In this document: in pieces, positions 1-8,689 of the stretch
Numbering within the stretch: the stretch's first letter is position 1
Layout: every line of letters starts with the position of its first letter
Assembly: GCF_018100985.1 (NCBI RefSeq)
Contig: NZ_JAGJEI010000003.1
Coordinates: 62,001-126,000 of the forward strand
Source of the DNA: Pseudoalteromonas sp. MMG007
Lineage (GTDB): Bacteria > Pseudomonadota > Gammaproteobacteria > Enterobacterales > Alteromonadaceae
Direction: 5' to 3'
Length of the DNA stretch: 64,000 bases
Notes under the pieces: model-generated
The model's input: the letters and a program-made list of their open reading frames with translations, nothing else
The model's database searches: none
What the model was told of the DNA's origin: nothing
Translations under genes and position numbers: made by a program

Positions 1-1
1 T

Positions 2-1726
2 GCGGGGACTTACTACCTTGACCAACATACTATTACTGCAGGTTATGAATTTGAAGAGTTAGATGTATTTAATCTATTCGTGCAGCATACTGAAGGCGAG
101 TACCGTTTTTTCAACGAAAGGGATTCAGATGTAACGGGTATAGATTTATTTGAACAAGGTATCGCAAATGTTGTTTACTATAACAATGCAGCAGGTACTA
201 ATAATCCAAACGACGCGGCTGCAAGCTTTTCATACGCTCAGCATACATTTTATGTTCAAGATGAATACGCATTTACAGACCTAGATGCAAATATTACCTT
301 TGGCTTACGTTACGACAAATATACCAGTGATGATGTACCTAATTTAAACCAAAACTTTACTGACCGCTATGGTTATAGCAACCAAAGCACATTTGATGGT
401 ATTGATTTACTTCAGCCACGTGTTGGCTTCCAGTGGTATGCTACTGACGAACTAGAAGTTCGCGCGGGTGTTGGTCTATTCTCTGGCGGTAACCCGAATG
501 TATGGTTATCAAACTCGTACTCAAACGATGGAATTACTAACATCGCTACTGAACGCAGTTCGGTTGATTTATTCAATACGCCAAACGTAAATAGTGGCAC
601 GCCAGGTTTTGAAGTACCACAAGAGATGTTTGACGAAGTTGCTAATACTGTTATTGGCTCTGGTGATTCTGTAACAAATGCGGTTGACCCTGATTTTGAA
701 ATCCCTTCAGAGTGGAAATACTCAATTGGTGCAACATACACAACAGAAAACGAATACGTAATTTCACTTGATTACCTATACTCTAAGAAGAAAGATGCTG
801 CAATACTGCGTGATATCTCAGTTCAAAATAGCGGTGTTAGCACATTTGATGGTCGCCCGATTTATGAAGAAATTGATGGACGTAAAGGCGATCTTTTACT
901 TACGAATGTGAGTGGTAATAGCGGCGACTCTTCAGTTATCTCATTAGCTGTTAGCAAAATGTTTGATAATGGTATTAGCATGAACTTCGGATATGCTTAC
1001 ACTGACTCAGACGATGTTAACCCAATGACTAGCTCTACAGCAGGTTCTAATTACGGTAACATTGCGCTAACAGATCCGAATAATCCAGGTGTTGCTTCAT
1101 CAGATTACGAAATCCCACACCGTTTCACTATGACGCTTGGCTACTCTCATGAGTTTGTAGATGGTTATGCTACTCGCTTTAATTTATACGGTGAAGCATA
1201 TAAAGGCTTACCATATAGCTATACATTTGATGATAGCGATTACGAGGATAGTGACGGAAATATTACTTTTGGCGATAAGAACTGGAATGGCAGCCGTCAA
1301 TTACTTTACGTACCACTTGAAAACGATCCTAACGTTGTTTACAACATGAGTGCAGATGAAATTAACGCGTTTAACGACTTTATTTCATCTAACGGTTTAG
1401 AGCGCGGTGAAATCACTGGTCGTAATGCTGAAAACTCAGATTGGTTTGTTAAATTTAACTTTAAAGTTACTCAAGAATTGCCAGGATTTATGGAAGGTCA
1501 TAAAGGTGAAGCATTCTTCGTAATTGATAACTTAACTAACCTATTAAACGATGACTGGGGCGTACTTAAAAAAGGTCCTTTCGTTGGCGCTAGCATGATT
1601 TCAACATCAATTGATGACGAAGGCCGTTACGTTTACTCAGGCTTTAACGAAAACAACGCAAATACATCAGTACAATCTGATGCGTCTTTATGGCAAATGC
1701 GTGTTGGTGTTCGTTACACTTTCTAA
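2..1726 (+). CDS. TonB-dependent receptor, Oar-like, C-terminal part (5' truncated by window edge)
   Basis: The frame is open from base 2, so the apparent GTG at 80 is internal and the true start lies upstream of the window. The visible part is the outer-membrane beta-barrel: many alternating aromatic/polar strands, Asp/Asn-rich loops, and a C-terminal strand ending in VRYTF with the terminal Phe typical of outer-membrane beta-barrels. The 'VIDNLTNLLND' segment near the end is characteristic of Oar-type TonB receptors, which are usually about 1000 aa. The role is presumably TonB-powered uptake; the substrate cannot be told because the plug and N-terminal domain are missing. A hairpin terminator follows directly. 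Confidence 0.85.
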   Translation, partial: AGTYYLDQHTITAGYEFEELDVFNLFVQHTEGEYRFFNERDSDVTGIDLFEQGIANVVYYNNAAGTNNPNDAAASFSYAQHTFYVQDEYAFTDLDANITFGLRYDKYTSDDVPNLNQNFTDRYGYSNQSTFDGIDLLQPRVGFQWYATDELEVRAGVGLFSGGNPNVWLSNSYSNDGITNIATERSSVDLFNTPNVNSGTPGFEVPQEMFDEVANTVIGSGDSVTNAVDPDFEIPSEWKYSIGATYTTENEYVISLDYLYSKKKDAAILRDISVQNSGVSTFDGRPIYEEIDGRKGDLLLTNVSGNSGDSSVISLAVSKMFDNGISMNFGYAYTDSDDVNPMTSSTAGSNYGNIALTDPNNPGVASSDYEIPHRFTMTLGYSHEFVDGYATRFNLYGEAYKGLPYSYTFDDSDYEDSDGNITFGDKNWNGSRQLLYVPLENDPNVVYNMSADEINAFNDFISSNGLERGEITGRNAENSDWFVKFNFKVTQELPGFMEGHKGEAFFVIDNLTNLLNDDWGVLKKGPFVGASMISTSIDDEGRYVYSGFNENNANTSVQSDASLWQMRVGVRYTF

Positions 1727-1753
1727 TTTAGCTCATCAAATTAGTTAATTTTT

Positions 1754-1779
1754 AAAAGCCCACTTTGTGGGCTTTTTTA
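1754..1779 (+). terminator. Rho-independent terminator after the receptor gene
   Basis: AAAGCCCAC and GTGGGCTTT flank a short TTT loop, and a T-run follows on the plus strand. It lies 28 bases after the receptor stop and abuts the stop of the convergent MarR gene, so it probably works for both strands. Confidence 0.85.
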
Positions 1780-2208
1780 TGCCCTTAATTTGTTATTTAG
1801 TTTTTCAATTACAGTATTTAATACATGGTATTCATTATCAGAAAGCCCATTCAATAATTGCTTTTCCCAGCTTATTGCTTCGTTCGCAATTTTAGAGTGC
1901 AAGCACTCACCTTTCTCACTTAACACAAGTAACGTTGCACGTTTATCATTTTCATTAAGCTTACTACACACTAGGTTTTTATTAATAAGTGCTTTTAAAG
2001 CTCTAGATACCGTGGATTTATCCATATTTGCCTGAGTACATAAATCCTTTGCATTACTTTGTCCATACTGCGCTAAGTTAGCAAGTAAGCGCCACTGGGG
2101 TATGTTTAAGTCATATTTACCTTGATATACCTGTGCAAAGTCATTACTAACACGCGTGGCTATATTAGTAAGTTGGTAGGGTAAAAAAGTGTCTAAATTT
2201 AGTTTCAT
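1777..2208 (-). CDS. MarR-family transcriptional regulator
   Basis: Winged-helix repressor of about 143 aa. The recognition region with 'DKSTVSRALKAL' and the wing 'ENDKRATLLVLSEKG' are classic MarR features. The longer frame reaches 2250, but ATG at 2208 is preceded by a GGAG Shine-Dalgarno at good spacing and gives the usual MarR N-terminus, so I use it. It is transcribed divergently from hmgA-maiA with a 163-bp shared promoter region. This suggests it controls homogentisate catabolism, with an aromatic intermediate as likely ligand; that is inference from position. Confidence 0.85.
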   Translation of the reverse strand: MKLNLDTFLPYQLTNIATRVSNDFAQVYQGKYDLNIPQWRLLANLAQYGQSNAKDLCTQANMDKSTVSRALKALINKNLVCSKLNENDKRATLLVLSEKGECLHSKIANEAISWEKQLLNGLSDNEYHVLNTVIEKLNNKLRA

Positions 2209-2371
2209 TTTAAATCTCCAAGCCTCGTAAAACGTAAAGAGCCTGTGCATTTTTATTTACAACCATTATTGTGAGCTTATTTGAAACTAATCTCACTTGA
2301 GAGTATCTTAACTAAATACAAATAATAACTCAAAACAAGACAACGCAATCCACTCTCACAGGGGTCCTGTT

Positions 2372-3673
2372 ATGCACACACAATTAAATTATATAACCGG
2401 TTTTGGCAATGAATTTGAAACCGAAGCACTACCCGGTGCATTACCTATTGGTCAGTTTTCTCCTCAAAGAGTTAATTACAATCTGTATACTGAACAATTT
2501 AGCTCTACCGCATTTACAGCTCCGCGTGCTGCAAATCGCCGTACCTGGATGTATCGATTGCGTCCTTCAGTGGTTCAAGGCGATTATCGCCCCATTGATA
2601 ATGGCTTAGTAAGAACAGCACCAATAACTGAGGCCGTTACACCACCGACCATGCTACGTTGGAATCCTATTGATATTCCCGCAAAATCTACTGACTTTAT
2701 TGATGGCTTAATAACAATGGCTGCAAATGGTAGCGCAAATGGGCAATCCGGTATTGGTATTCATGTATATGTGGCAAATCAATCTATGCAAGACCGCTAC
2801 TTTTATAATGCCGATGGTGAAATGTTGTTTGTGCCTCAGCAAGGCGAGTTACTAATACACACTGAGTGCGGAAAACTTACTGTTAAACCCGGCGAAATTG
2901 CAGTTATACCGCGCGGAATTAAATTCTCAGTTGATTTAATAAACGATACAGCGCGAGGTTATATTTGTGAAAACTACGGCCATGCGTTAGAGCTTGCTGA
3001 ACGCGGACCGGTTGGCGCAAATGGTTATGCCAACGACAGAGACTTTCAATACCCTGTAGCTGCATTTGAAGATAAAGAAGGCAATTTTGAGCTTGTCTCT
3101 AAATTCAACGGAAATTTATTTAGCTGTGAAATAAAGCACTCTCCTTTTGATGTGGTTGCATGGACGGGTAATAGTGCGCCTTATAAATACGACCTATCCC
3201 GCTTTAATGTTATGAATTCAGTGAGCTTTGATCATCCAGACCCTTCTATATTTACTGTACTTACATCACCATCAGCGACAGAGGGAATGGCAAATGTTGA
3301 CTTTGTGATATTTCCACCCCGCTGGATGGTTGCTGAGAATACCTTTCGCCCACCTTACTATCATCGAAATATAATGAGCGAATTTATGGGTTTAATTGAA
3401 GGCATATATGATGCAAAAGAGCACGGATTTGTACCTGGAGGCGCTAGTTTACATAATTGCATGTCGCCACATGGTCCAGAAGCTGAGGTATTCGAAAAAG
3501 CGTCAAGCGCAGAACTTACGCCACAAAAATACGAAAATACACTCGCCTTTATGTTTGAATCGCGCTACATCATTTCTCCAACTAAATATGCACTTGAAGG
3601 TAAGGAGCGCCAATCAAATTACACTGATTGTTGGCGTAATATTAAAAAGCAATTTACTGGCTCAGAGCAATAA
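2372..3673 (+). CDS. hmgA: Homogentisate 1,2-dioxygenase
   Basis: Cytoplasmic non-heme Fe(II) dioxygenase that opens the ring of homogentisate to maleylacetoacetate in tyrosine/phenylalanine degradation. The 433-aa length is standard. The iron ligands are visible as H331 and E337 in '[10 protein letters not shown]' and H367 in 'CMSPHGPE', matching the His-Glu-His triad of the family. The N-terminal '[19 protein letters not shown]' is typical. ATG at 2372 follows an AGGGG ribosome site. The stop overlaps the maiA start by one base (TAATG), so the two are translationally coupled. Fumarylacetoacetase, often in this operon, is not in the window. Confidence 0.97.
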   Translation: MHTQLNYITGFGNEFETEALPGALPIGQFSPQRVNYNLYTEQFSSTAFTAPRAANRRTWMYRLRPSVVQGDYRPIDNGLVRTAPITEAVTPPTMLRWNPIDIPAKSTDFIDGLITMAANGSANGQSGIGIHVYVANQSMQDRYFYNADGEMLFVPQQGELLIHTECGKLTVKPGEIAVIPRGIKFSVDLINDTARGYICENYGHALELAERGPVGANGYANDRDFQYPVAAFEDKEGNFELVSKFNGNLFSCEIKHSPFDVVAWTGNSAPYKYDLSRFNVMNSVSFDHPDPSIFTVLTSPSATEGMANVDFVIFPPRWMVAENTFRPPYYHRNIMSEFMGLIEGIYDAKEHGFVPGGASLHNCMSPHGPEAEVFEKASSAELTPQKYENTLAFMFESRYIISPTKYALEGKERQSNYTDCWRNIKKQFTGSEQ

Positions 3674-4305
3674 TGATAAAACTGTATAGCTATTTTCGCT
3701 CATCAGCTGCTTATCGGGTTCGCATTGCGCTTAACTTAAAATCAATAAATTATGACCTTGCGATAGTTAACCTATTAAAGTCTCAGCAATTAGATGAGGG
3801 TTATTTAGTGATTAACCCTCAAGGGTTACTCCCGGCGCTTGAAACCGAGGAAGGGCATTTAGCGCAGTCTCTTGCAATACTTGAGTGGCTTGATGAAACC
3901 TACCCGCAGTCGCCAATTATTACAGGCTCAGCATGGCAAAAAGCACAAATACGAAATATTAGTTATGCCATTGCTTGTGATATTCACCCTGTAAATAATC
4001 TACGTGTTTTAACGTATTTATCAAATGAGTTAAATGTTGATGATGAAGCTAAAAACAAATGGTATAAACACTGGATTGAAATTGGCTTTGAAAAAATTGA
4101 ATTGATGCTCAGCGATAGTAGTGATTACTGTGTAGGTAAATCCCCTACTCTTGCGGATATTTGTTTAATACCACAGGTATTTAATGCTATACGCTTTAAG
4201 GTCGATATGGCTGCATATCCTAAAATAGCAGCCATTTATGAACGCTGTAACAAGTTGGCGGCCTTCGATGACGCAGCACCTCAACACCAGCCTGATGCTA
4301 TTTAA
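3673..4305 (+). CDS. maiA: Maleylacetoacetate isomerase (zeta-class GST)
   Basis: Glutathione-dependent cis-trans isomerase turning maleylacetoacetate into fumarylacetoacetate, the step after HmgA. The 210-aa protein has the thioredoxin-like N-domain with 'SSAAYRVRIAL' (residues 10-20), where the zeta-GST signature often has SSCX; here the Cys position is Ala12 while S10, S11 and R15/R17 are kept. The all-helical GST C-domain follows, with 'GKSPTLADICLIPQV'. It is the second gene of the hmgA operon, overlapping by one base, which supports the assignment over a generic GST. Confidence 0.93.
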   Translation: MIKLYSYFRSSAAYRVRIALNLKSINYDLAIVNLLKSQQLDEGYLVINPQGLLPALETEEGHLAQSLAILEWLDETYPQSPIITGSAWQKAQIRNISYAIACDIHPVNNLRVLTYLSNELNVDDEAKNKWYKHWIEIGFEKIELMLSDSSDYCVGKSPTLADICLIPQVFNAIRFKVDMAAYPKIAAIYERCNKLAAFDDAAPQHQPDAI

Positions 4306-4535
4306 TTTTGCAGTGCGCTGTGAATAACAGTAACGTGTTCAATCAAATCTAAGCCCAAATCGGTCAAATAACCGCCATCAGGGCTATCTATAATGCCTTT
4401 ATCGAACAAACGCTGCGCTGCACTAAGTAAGTTAGCCTCTGCGTTTGAATGTAGTTTTATACCCTGCATTTTACTATCGCGTGGAAATTTGGCTAATAGT
4501 GTAAATTCGTCAATCATAGTTTGGTTAAATTGCAT
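4302..4535 (-). CDS. TIGR02647 family small protein
   Basis: A 77-aa soluble protein with the look of the TIGR02647 family, a conserved group in gammaproteobacteria of about 78 aa without an assigned function. Features are the N-terminal 'FNQTMIDEFTLLAKFP', a central helix rich in Ala/Leu and the C-terminal 'GGYLTDLGLDLIEHV', which resembles a small winged-helix end. It converges on maiA with a 4-base overlap of the 3' ends. No signal peptide or membrane segment. Function unknown. Confidence 0.8.
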   Translation of the reverse strand: MQFNQTMIDEFTLLAKFPRDSKMQGIKLHSNAEANLLSAAQRLFDKGIIDSPDGGYLTDLGLDLIEHVTVIHSALQN

Positions 4536-4654
4536 GTGTGTGCACCTTTTATTGTTCTGTATTTAAGTCAGTGTTGTATAAAGCTATTACTTACCCTAGC
4601 ATGTTTTTTACCGCAGTGTACTATTTTTAAACTACCTATCTATTGAGGCCAAAA

Positions 4655-4957
4655 ATGTATAATAAAATAGCGCTTATCATCAGTCTTACTTGCTTAATTA
4701 TTGTAACCAATAGCAATGCCAGCACAATTAAAACTCACGCCATAGTTGATGCAAATGAGATTTCAAATCAAAGTAAAAGTTGTTGGTATGATAATAAGCG
4801 ATATAGCGAAGGTGCACTTATTCAAATACACTCTTTCACGTTGTTGTGCGGCGCTAAAACACCTGAGCACAATAACAGTCAACTCATTTGGCTTAAAATT
4901 GATAAGCAAGGTAATGCTATTTATCCTAAAAAGCCCAAAACCATTACAGTGAATTAG
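4655..4957 (+). CDS. DUF1496 family exported protein
   Basis: A 100-aa protein with a signal peptide (hydrophobic residues 6-20, likely cleavage after SNA). The mature part carries the DUF1496 core: 'CWYDNKRYSEGALI' followed by 'LLCG', where the two Cys could form a disulfide in the periplasm. ATG at 4655 is preceded by GAGG six bases upstream; a TTG at 4643 overlaps that ribosome site and is unlikely to be used. Function of the family is unknown. It stands alone between TIGR02647 and the VF530 gene. Confidence 0.8.
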   Translation: MYNKIALIISLTCLIIVTNSNASTIKTHAIVDANEISNQSKSCWYDNKRYSEGALIQIHSFTLLCGAKTPEHNNSQLIWLKIDKQGNAIYPKKPKTITVN

Positions 4958-5011
4958 CGCTAAAAGCCGATTTAAGCTACAATGCACGCAGTTTAAATAA
5001 GTAGTATTACT

Positions 5012-5320
5012 ATGAATAATCAACCTAAAAACCCTTTACACGGGGTAACGTTAGAACAAATTCTTGTTGAGTTAGAGCAACGACTTGGCTGGAGAACACT
5101 TGGCGAACAAGTAAAAATTAAATGTTTTACTGATTCACCGAGTATAAAGTCGAGTCTTAAATTTTTACGTAAAACGCCATGGGCGCGAGATAAAGTTGAA
5201 GCACTTTATATTCACACTATCAATAATAAGCCTATTCGCAAACCAAAAAGTGTACTAAGAGAAACATCTTCTCAAGCGCCGGATACAACAGGGTTTGTTT
5301 GGCCATCAATTAAAAAATGA
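5012..5320 (+). CDS. VF530 / DUF2132 family DNA-binding-like protein
   Basis: A 102-aa basic protein whose first 70 residues match the VF530 fold family: 'LHGVTLEQILVELEQRLGW', then 'CFTDSPSIKSSLKFLRKTPWAR'. VF530 from Vibrio fischeri was solved as a small helical protein and proposed to bind DNA; the biological role is not known. The C-terminal 30 residues are a polar tail. A strong hairpin terminator lies 4 bases after the stop. Confidence 0.85.
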   Translation: MNNQPKNPLHGVTLEQILVELEQRLGWRTLGEQVKIKCFTDSPSIKSSLKFLRKTPWARDKVEALYIHTINNKPIRKPKSVLRETSSQAPDTTGFVWPSIKK

Positions 5321-5323
5321 TGT

Positions 5324-5352
5324 AAAAAAGGAGCTAATTTAGCTCCTTTTTT
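5324..5352 (+). terminator. Bidirectional terminator between VF530 gene and lipid kinase fusion
   Basis: AAAAAAGGAGCT pairs with AGCTCCTTTTTT around an AATTT loop, giving A-rich and T-rich flanks on both sides. It separates two convergent genes. Confidence 0.9.
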
Positions 5353-5370
5353 GATCATAACTAACGCTAT

Positions 5371-6990
5371 TTATTGATCTTTGCAAATCACATTTAATGA
5401 AGCCGGCTCAATAGTAATAACCAGTTTTTGAGCGGTTTTAACTTCACCATCTAGTACGTACTTAAGCTCCCCTTCGCCTGTAATCTCGACTCTTTTAGCA
5501 TTTGTATGATGCGAATTTATAGCTAAATGTGTTTGCGTTAAGCTACTAAACATCAGCTCTGCAATACTTAGTACTGTGGTTGAATTTTCATTATTTGGCG
5601 TTAACCAATTTATATCGAGTAGCCCGTCACTATGATCAGGTTGCCCTCCACCTTGAGCCAATAATGTTGTAAAAGGCGCAGCATTGGCCACGATAAAACT
5701 ATTTGTACATATTTCTTTTGGCTCATTATCATCGAGTTTTACACTAAGTAATTGTGATCTTTGCTCGCCAAATGCTTCAAAAAAACCATTTAAATAAGCA
5801 AGTTGCCCCGACTTATTTTTTGATTCTCTATCTGCTTTTTCAATCATAGATTGCTCAAAACCAATACCCGCGAGCAGTAGTACTAATTCGTTATTACAAT
5901 AAGCAGTATCTATTATGCTTGTTTGACCATCTATAATTAAATCGCAGGCTTGTTCAACTGGAATTAGTTTAGAGCTAATTCCCATTAATACATGTGCCAG
6001 GGCGTTTGCAGTGCCAAGAGGAATTATCCCTAGCTTAAACTTTGTATTAATAAGTACGCTGGCAACTTCTGTAACGGTGCCATCACCACCACAAGCGATT
6101 ACAATATCTGGGTTTTGCTTTATTGCTTGTTTAGCAAGCTCAACACCGTTTACTTCTTTTGATGTAGTAAGTACTTTTAAATCGTAATAAGCGGATAGAC
6201 GTGCAACTATTAAGTGCTCTTTTTCTTCCCACAAGCGCGTACCCGATACCGGATTCGCAATTAATACCGCTTTATTTTTAATAACCAATTCACCTTTTTT
6301 ATGGCGTTTGGCTAAATGGCGTAACTGGTGTTTATTTAAGTTGGCAGTCTCTCGGGTTTCTTTAATTTTCGCAAGCACTTCATGAACATCTGCATTTTTG
6401 TTTTGGCTAAGCAAGTAAGCAGCCATAACAAATACCGATCTTCCGCGACCCAACGCGCAGTGAACAACCACTCGACGATCTTCTTTAATATGATTATGTA
6501 TCCAGTTAATAGCTTGATTTAATTGTGAATGAGTAGGAATACTATGATCGAGCACCGGAATATTTAAATAATTAATATTCTCCTGCGTTGAACTCCATTC
6601 AAGGCCATCAAACTCACACGTTACGTCTAGAATGGCTGTAATACCGTTATCTTTTAATGTGTCTATATCTGAGGGGAATAACCGACAGGCTAAAAATAAG
6701 TTATCGTTTATTTGTTGAATCGGCGGTACTTTATCGCGTTTGCGCGACCAGGCATTGTAAATTTGTACACCAAACAAAAATGGCACAAATGCCCAGCGTA
6801 TATAAAAAGGGATAACACCATTTTCTCGTTTTCTGAAAATTTTAGCAGCATTAAAAATGTAGGCCGCACTTACAAGTAAAAGTGAAAGCGCTGTCCAATA
6901 AAAAACAATAGCAAAGTAAACTGAGTTCACTTCCCATCCAATAAAAATTAGCACTAGCGCTAATAGCGAATAACTAATTGCAGCCCACAT
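5371..6990 (-). CDS. Membrane-anchored dual-specificity phosphatase / diacylglycerol-kinase-type lipid kinase fusion
   Basis: A 539-aa two-enzyme protein. Residues about 4-80 hold two to three hydrophobic segments. Residues about 90-225 form a dual-specificity phosphatase: general-acid candidate D148 and the P-loop H177-C178-(x5)-R184-S185 ('HCALGRGRS'). Residues about 238-539 form a DAGK/YegS/sphingosine-kinase-like domain with 'ANPVSG' (246-250), 'GGDGT' (301-305) and 'LGTANALA' (325-332). Known family chemistry is phosphate-ester hydrolysis in the first and ATP-dependent lipid phosphorylation in the second. The natural substrates are unknown; a membrane lipid or phosphoinositide-like substrate is inference. 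Monocistronic. Confidence 0.9.
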   Translation of the reverse strand: MWAAISYSLLALVLIFIGWEVNSVYFAIVFYWTALSLLLVSAAYIFNAAKIFRKRENGVIPFYIRWAFVPFLFGVQIYNAWSRKRDKVPPIQQINDNLFLACRLFPSDIDTLKDNGITAILDVTCEFDGLEWSSTQENINYLNIPVLDHSIPTHSQLNQAINWIHNHIKEDRRVVVHCALGRGRSVFVMAAYLLSQNKNADVHEVLAKIKETRETANLNKHQLRHLAKRHKKGELVIKNKAVLIANPVSGTRLWEEKEHLIVARLSAYYDLKVLTTSKEVNGVELAKQAIKQNPDIVIACGGDGTVTEVASVLINTKFKLGIIPLGTANALAHVLMGISSKLIPVEQACDLIIDGQTSIIDTAYCNNELVLLLAGIGFEQSMIEKADRESKNKSGQLAYLNGFFEAFGEQRSQLLSVKLDDNEPKEICTNSFIVANAAPFTTLLAQGGGQPDHSDGLLDINWLTPNNENSTTVLSIAELMFSSLTQTHLAINSHHTNAKRVEITGEGELKYVLDGEVKTAQKLVITIEPASLNVICKDQ

Positions 6991-7265
6991 AACCTCTCCT
7001 TTTTATACTATTATTCGTTTTTTTAAACGTTATTACCTGCTTGTTTGCAAATACCGCGCCAGTAAAAGCCACTCTAAGCCTGCCCTATAAAATCATAACA
7101 TGCTGATTTATAAGTATATAAATAAAAATAAGTTATATTAAACAACTCGTTGATGCACTTTTTACACAGTTATGGATAAATTATTCTCAAATGTTAACAA
7201 CTTAATTTTGACTGGTTAATGCTTGTACTCACGTATAAAGGAGCTAATCTATAAAGCAATAATAA
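6991..7265. other. Intergenic region upstream of the ECF sigma operon
   Basis: An AT-rich stretch between the divergent lipid-kinase fusion and the sigma-factor operon. I see no convincing gene or RNA structure in it. It must hold the promoter of the minus-strand gene; a GAGG-type ribosome site for that gene sits just upstream of 6990. The sigma-gene promoter follows at 7266-7298. Confidence 0.5.
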
Positions 7266-7298
7266 TTTTTTGCATCCAATTCCCACCTTCAATCGTTA
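7266..7298 (+). promoter_or_regulatory. Candidate ECF sigma promoter P1 (autoregulation)
   Basis: T-run then TGCATCCAATT (7271-7281), followed by CGTTA at 7294-7298. Exactly the same two blocks, with the same 23-base start-to-start distance, recur at 8625-8652 before the DUF4331 gene and were not noticed elsewhere in the window. The layout fits a -35/-10 pair of an ECF sigma factor located 32 bases before the sigma start codon. Confidence 0.75.
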
Positions 7299-7329
7299 AC
7301 TCACTGATAAAAAGAAAAACAGGAACCCT

Positions 7330-7854
7330 ATGGACAACGACGAATTACTTCCTCTTTTGTGCGCAACAGCACAGGGAGACAAAAATGCGTTTTCGAGCTT
7401 ATATCAGCAAACCAGCGGCAAACTTTTTGCGATTAGTTTAAATATGCTAACCAATAGAGCCCACGCAGAAGAAGCATTACAAGATGCGTTTATTAAAATT
7501 TGGCATAATGCATCAGAATATAATGCCTCAAAAGGCACGGTGATAAGCTGGATGATTAGTATAGTAAGGTATCGTAGTCTCGACTCGCTGCGCTATCACA
7601 AAGTACGTAAAGAGCAGTCGTTAGGCGACGATGAATACGATTGCCAAAGCATTGATATAAATTACGACGAAGAAACAAAACTAGTTAATTGTATAGAGCA
7701 ACTTGAGCCGCAACAAAAGCAGGCTATTCATTTAGCCTATTACAAAGGGCTGAGCCATAGCGAATTAGTGGATCATATAGAAACACCGCTAGGCACAGTT
7801 AAAAGTTGGATTAGGCGCGGGCTGTTACAGCTCCAAAGGTGTTTAACATTATGA
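7330..7854 (+). CDS. ECF-type RNA polymerase sigma factor
   Basis: A 174-aa sigma-70 family member with only regions 2 and 4. Region 2 (about 10-95) contains 'AEEALQDAFIKIWHNASEY' and the DNA-melting part 'SWMISIVRYRSLDSLRYHK'. Region 4 (about 118-170) contains the helix-turn-helix 'LSHSELVDHIETPLGTVKS'. It overlaps the anti-sigma gene by four bases (ATGA), the standard arrangement of an ECF/anti-sigma pair. P1 immediately upstream shares its sequence with P2 before the DUF4331 gene, so the factor probably transcribes its own gene and the downstream operon. Confidence 0.95.
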   Translation: MDNDELLPLLCATAQGDKNAFSSLYQQTSGKLFAISLNMLTNRAHAEEALQDAFIKIWHNASEYNASKGTVISWMISIVRYRSLDSLRYHKVRKEQSLGDDEYDCQSIDINYDEETKLVNCIEQLEPQQKQAIHLAYYKGLSHSELVDHIETPLGTVKSWIRRGLLQLQRCLTL

Positions 7855-8534
7855 ACTACAACAAACCAGAGTTACTCGACTCCCTAGCCGGACAATATGT
7901 GCTTGGTACATTGACTGGGTTAGCACGTAAACGTTTTCAACGTTTAATGCTCACGTCTAGTAAAGCGCGTGAAGCCACCAGCATGTGGGAGCAAAATTTA
8001 AATAATTTAGCCAGTGCTATCACGCCGCAAATACCCAACGATGAAGTATGGGTGCAAATAATGCAGCGTATTGAAAATAAGCCTCAGCCTAGTAAAACAG
8101 TAGTGCATACTAAGCCTTCAATTTGGCGCACGTGGTCCTTTGTGGCTACTGCTGCATGTATTATTTTAGCCTTTTTAGTTATACAACCCACTACCAGCAT
8201 TAAACAAACTCAGCAAGTTGCCTTGGTACAAAACCAAGATAAACAGTCGCTTTGGTTTATTGATGTAAATGAGCAAGGCCTTTCTATAAAAGCAAGTAGC
8301 CAATTATCGGCTCAAACAAACAAAGATTACGAGCTGTGGATGATCTTAAAAGGCCAAGATACGCCAATATCTTTAGGTTTACTCCCAAAACAAGGTGATA
8401 AACTCTTGATGAAAGATGAACGCTTTAAAGCTTCCGATATCGCTCTACTAGCAGTAAGTTTGGAGCCATTAGGTGGTTCACCAAACGGTTTACCAACCGA
8501 GGTGCTATACACCACTGAGCTAATACTTCTTTAA
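7851..8534 (+). CDS. Anti-sigma factor (RskA-like, membrane anchored)
   Basis: A 227-aa single-pass membrane protein. The cytoplasmic N-domain (1-90) begins 'LLDSLAGQYVLGTLTGLARKRF', the typical anti-sigma opening; one transmembrane helix spans about 94-111; the periplasmic C-domain (112-227) matches the anti-sigma-K/RskA C-terminal type, with 'NKDYELWMILKGQDTPISLGLLP'. I start at the ATG at 7851, which overlaps the sigma stop and has AAAGGTG upstream, not at 7839. It should bind the ECF sigma until a periplasmic signal releases it. The signal is unknown. Confidence 0.9.
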   Translation: MNYNKPELLDSLAGQYVLGTLTGLARKRFQRLMLTSSKAREATSMWEQNLNNLASAITPQIPNDEVWVQIMQRIENKPQPSKTVVHTKPSIWRTWSFVATAACIILAFLVIQPTTSIKQTQQVALVQNQDKQSLWFIDVNEQGLSIKASSQLSAQTNKDYELWMILKGQDTPISLGLLPKQGDKLLMKDERFKASDIALLAVSLEPLGGSPNGLPTEVLYTTELILL

Positions 8535-8547
8535 TTTTTTAATCTTC

Positions 8548-8576
8548 AGCTGGTTGCTTTTACATAGCAACCAGCT
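8548..8576 (+). terminator. Stem-loop after the anti-sigma gene
   Basis: Perfect 11-bp stem AGCTGGTTGCT / AGCAACCAGCT with a 7-base loop, 13 bases after the anti-sigma stop. No T-run follows on the plus strand, so it may be an attenuator or an mRNA-stabilising hairpin rather than a full terminator. It separates the sigma/anti-sigma transcript from promoter P2. Confidence 0.55.
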
Positions 8577-8619
8577 CGTCTCACAATATATAATTAACAA
8601 AAAATAAAAATAAATTAAC

Positions 8620-8652
8620 TTTTTTGCATCCAATTTCAACTCTGCTCCGTTA
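8620..8652 (+). promoter_or_regulatory. Candidate ECF sigma promoter P2 (target operon)
   Basis: TGCATCCAATT at 8625-8635 and CGTTA at 8648-8652, preceded by a T-run. Both blocks and their spacing are identical to P1. The DUF4331 start codon is 38 bases downstream with an AGGA ribosome site, so this would drive the DUF4331-lipoprotein-TPR-HupE genes. Confidence 0.75.
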
Positions 8653-8689
8653 TTACTTATGACTTCAATCAAAACTATAGGACAAAGTC

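Noticed and set aside
412-741. Minus-strand 109-codon frame opposite the Oar-like receptor
   Set aside because: Shadow of the receptor coding strand; no start signal or domain.
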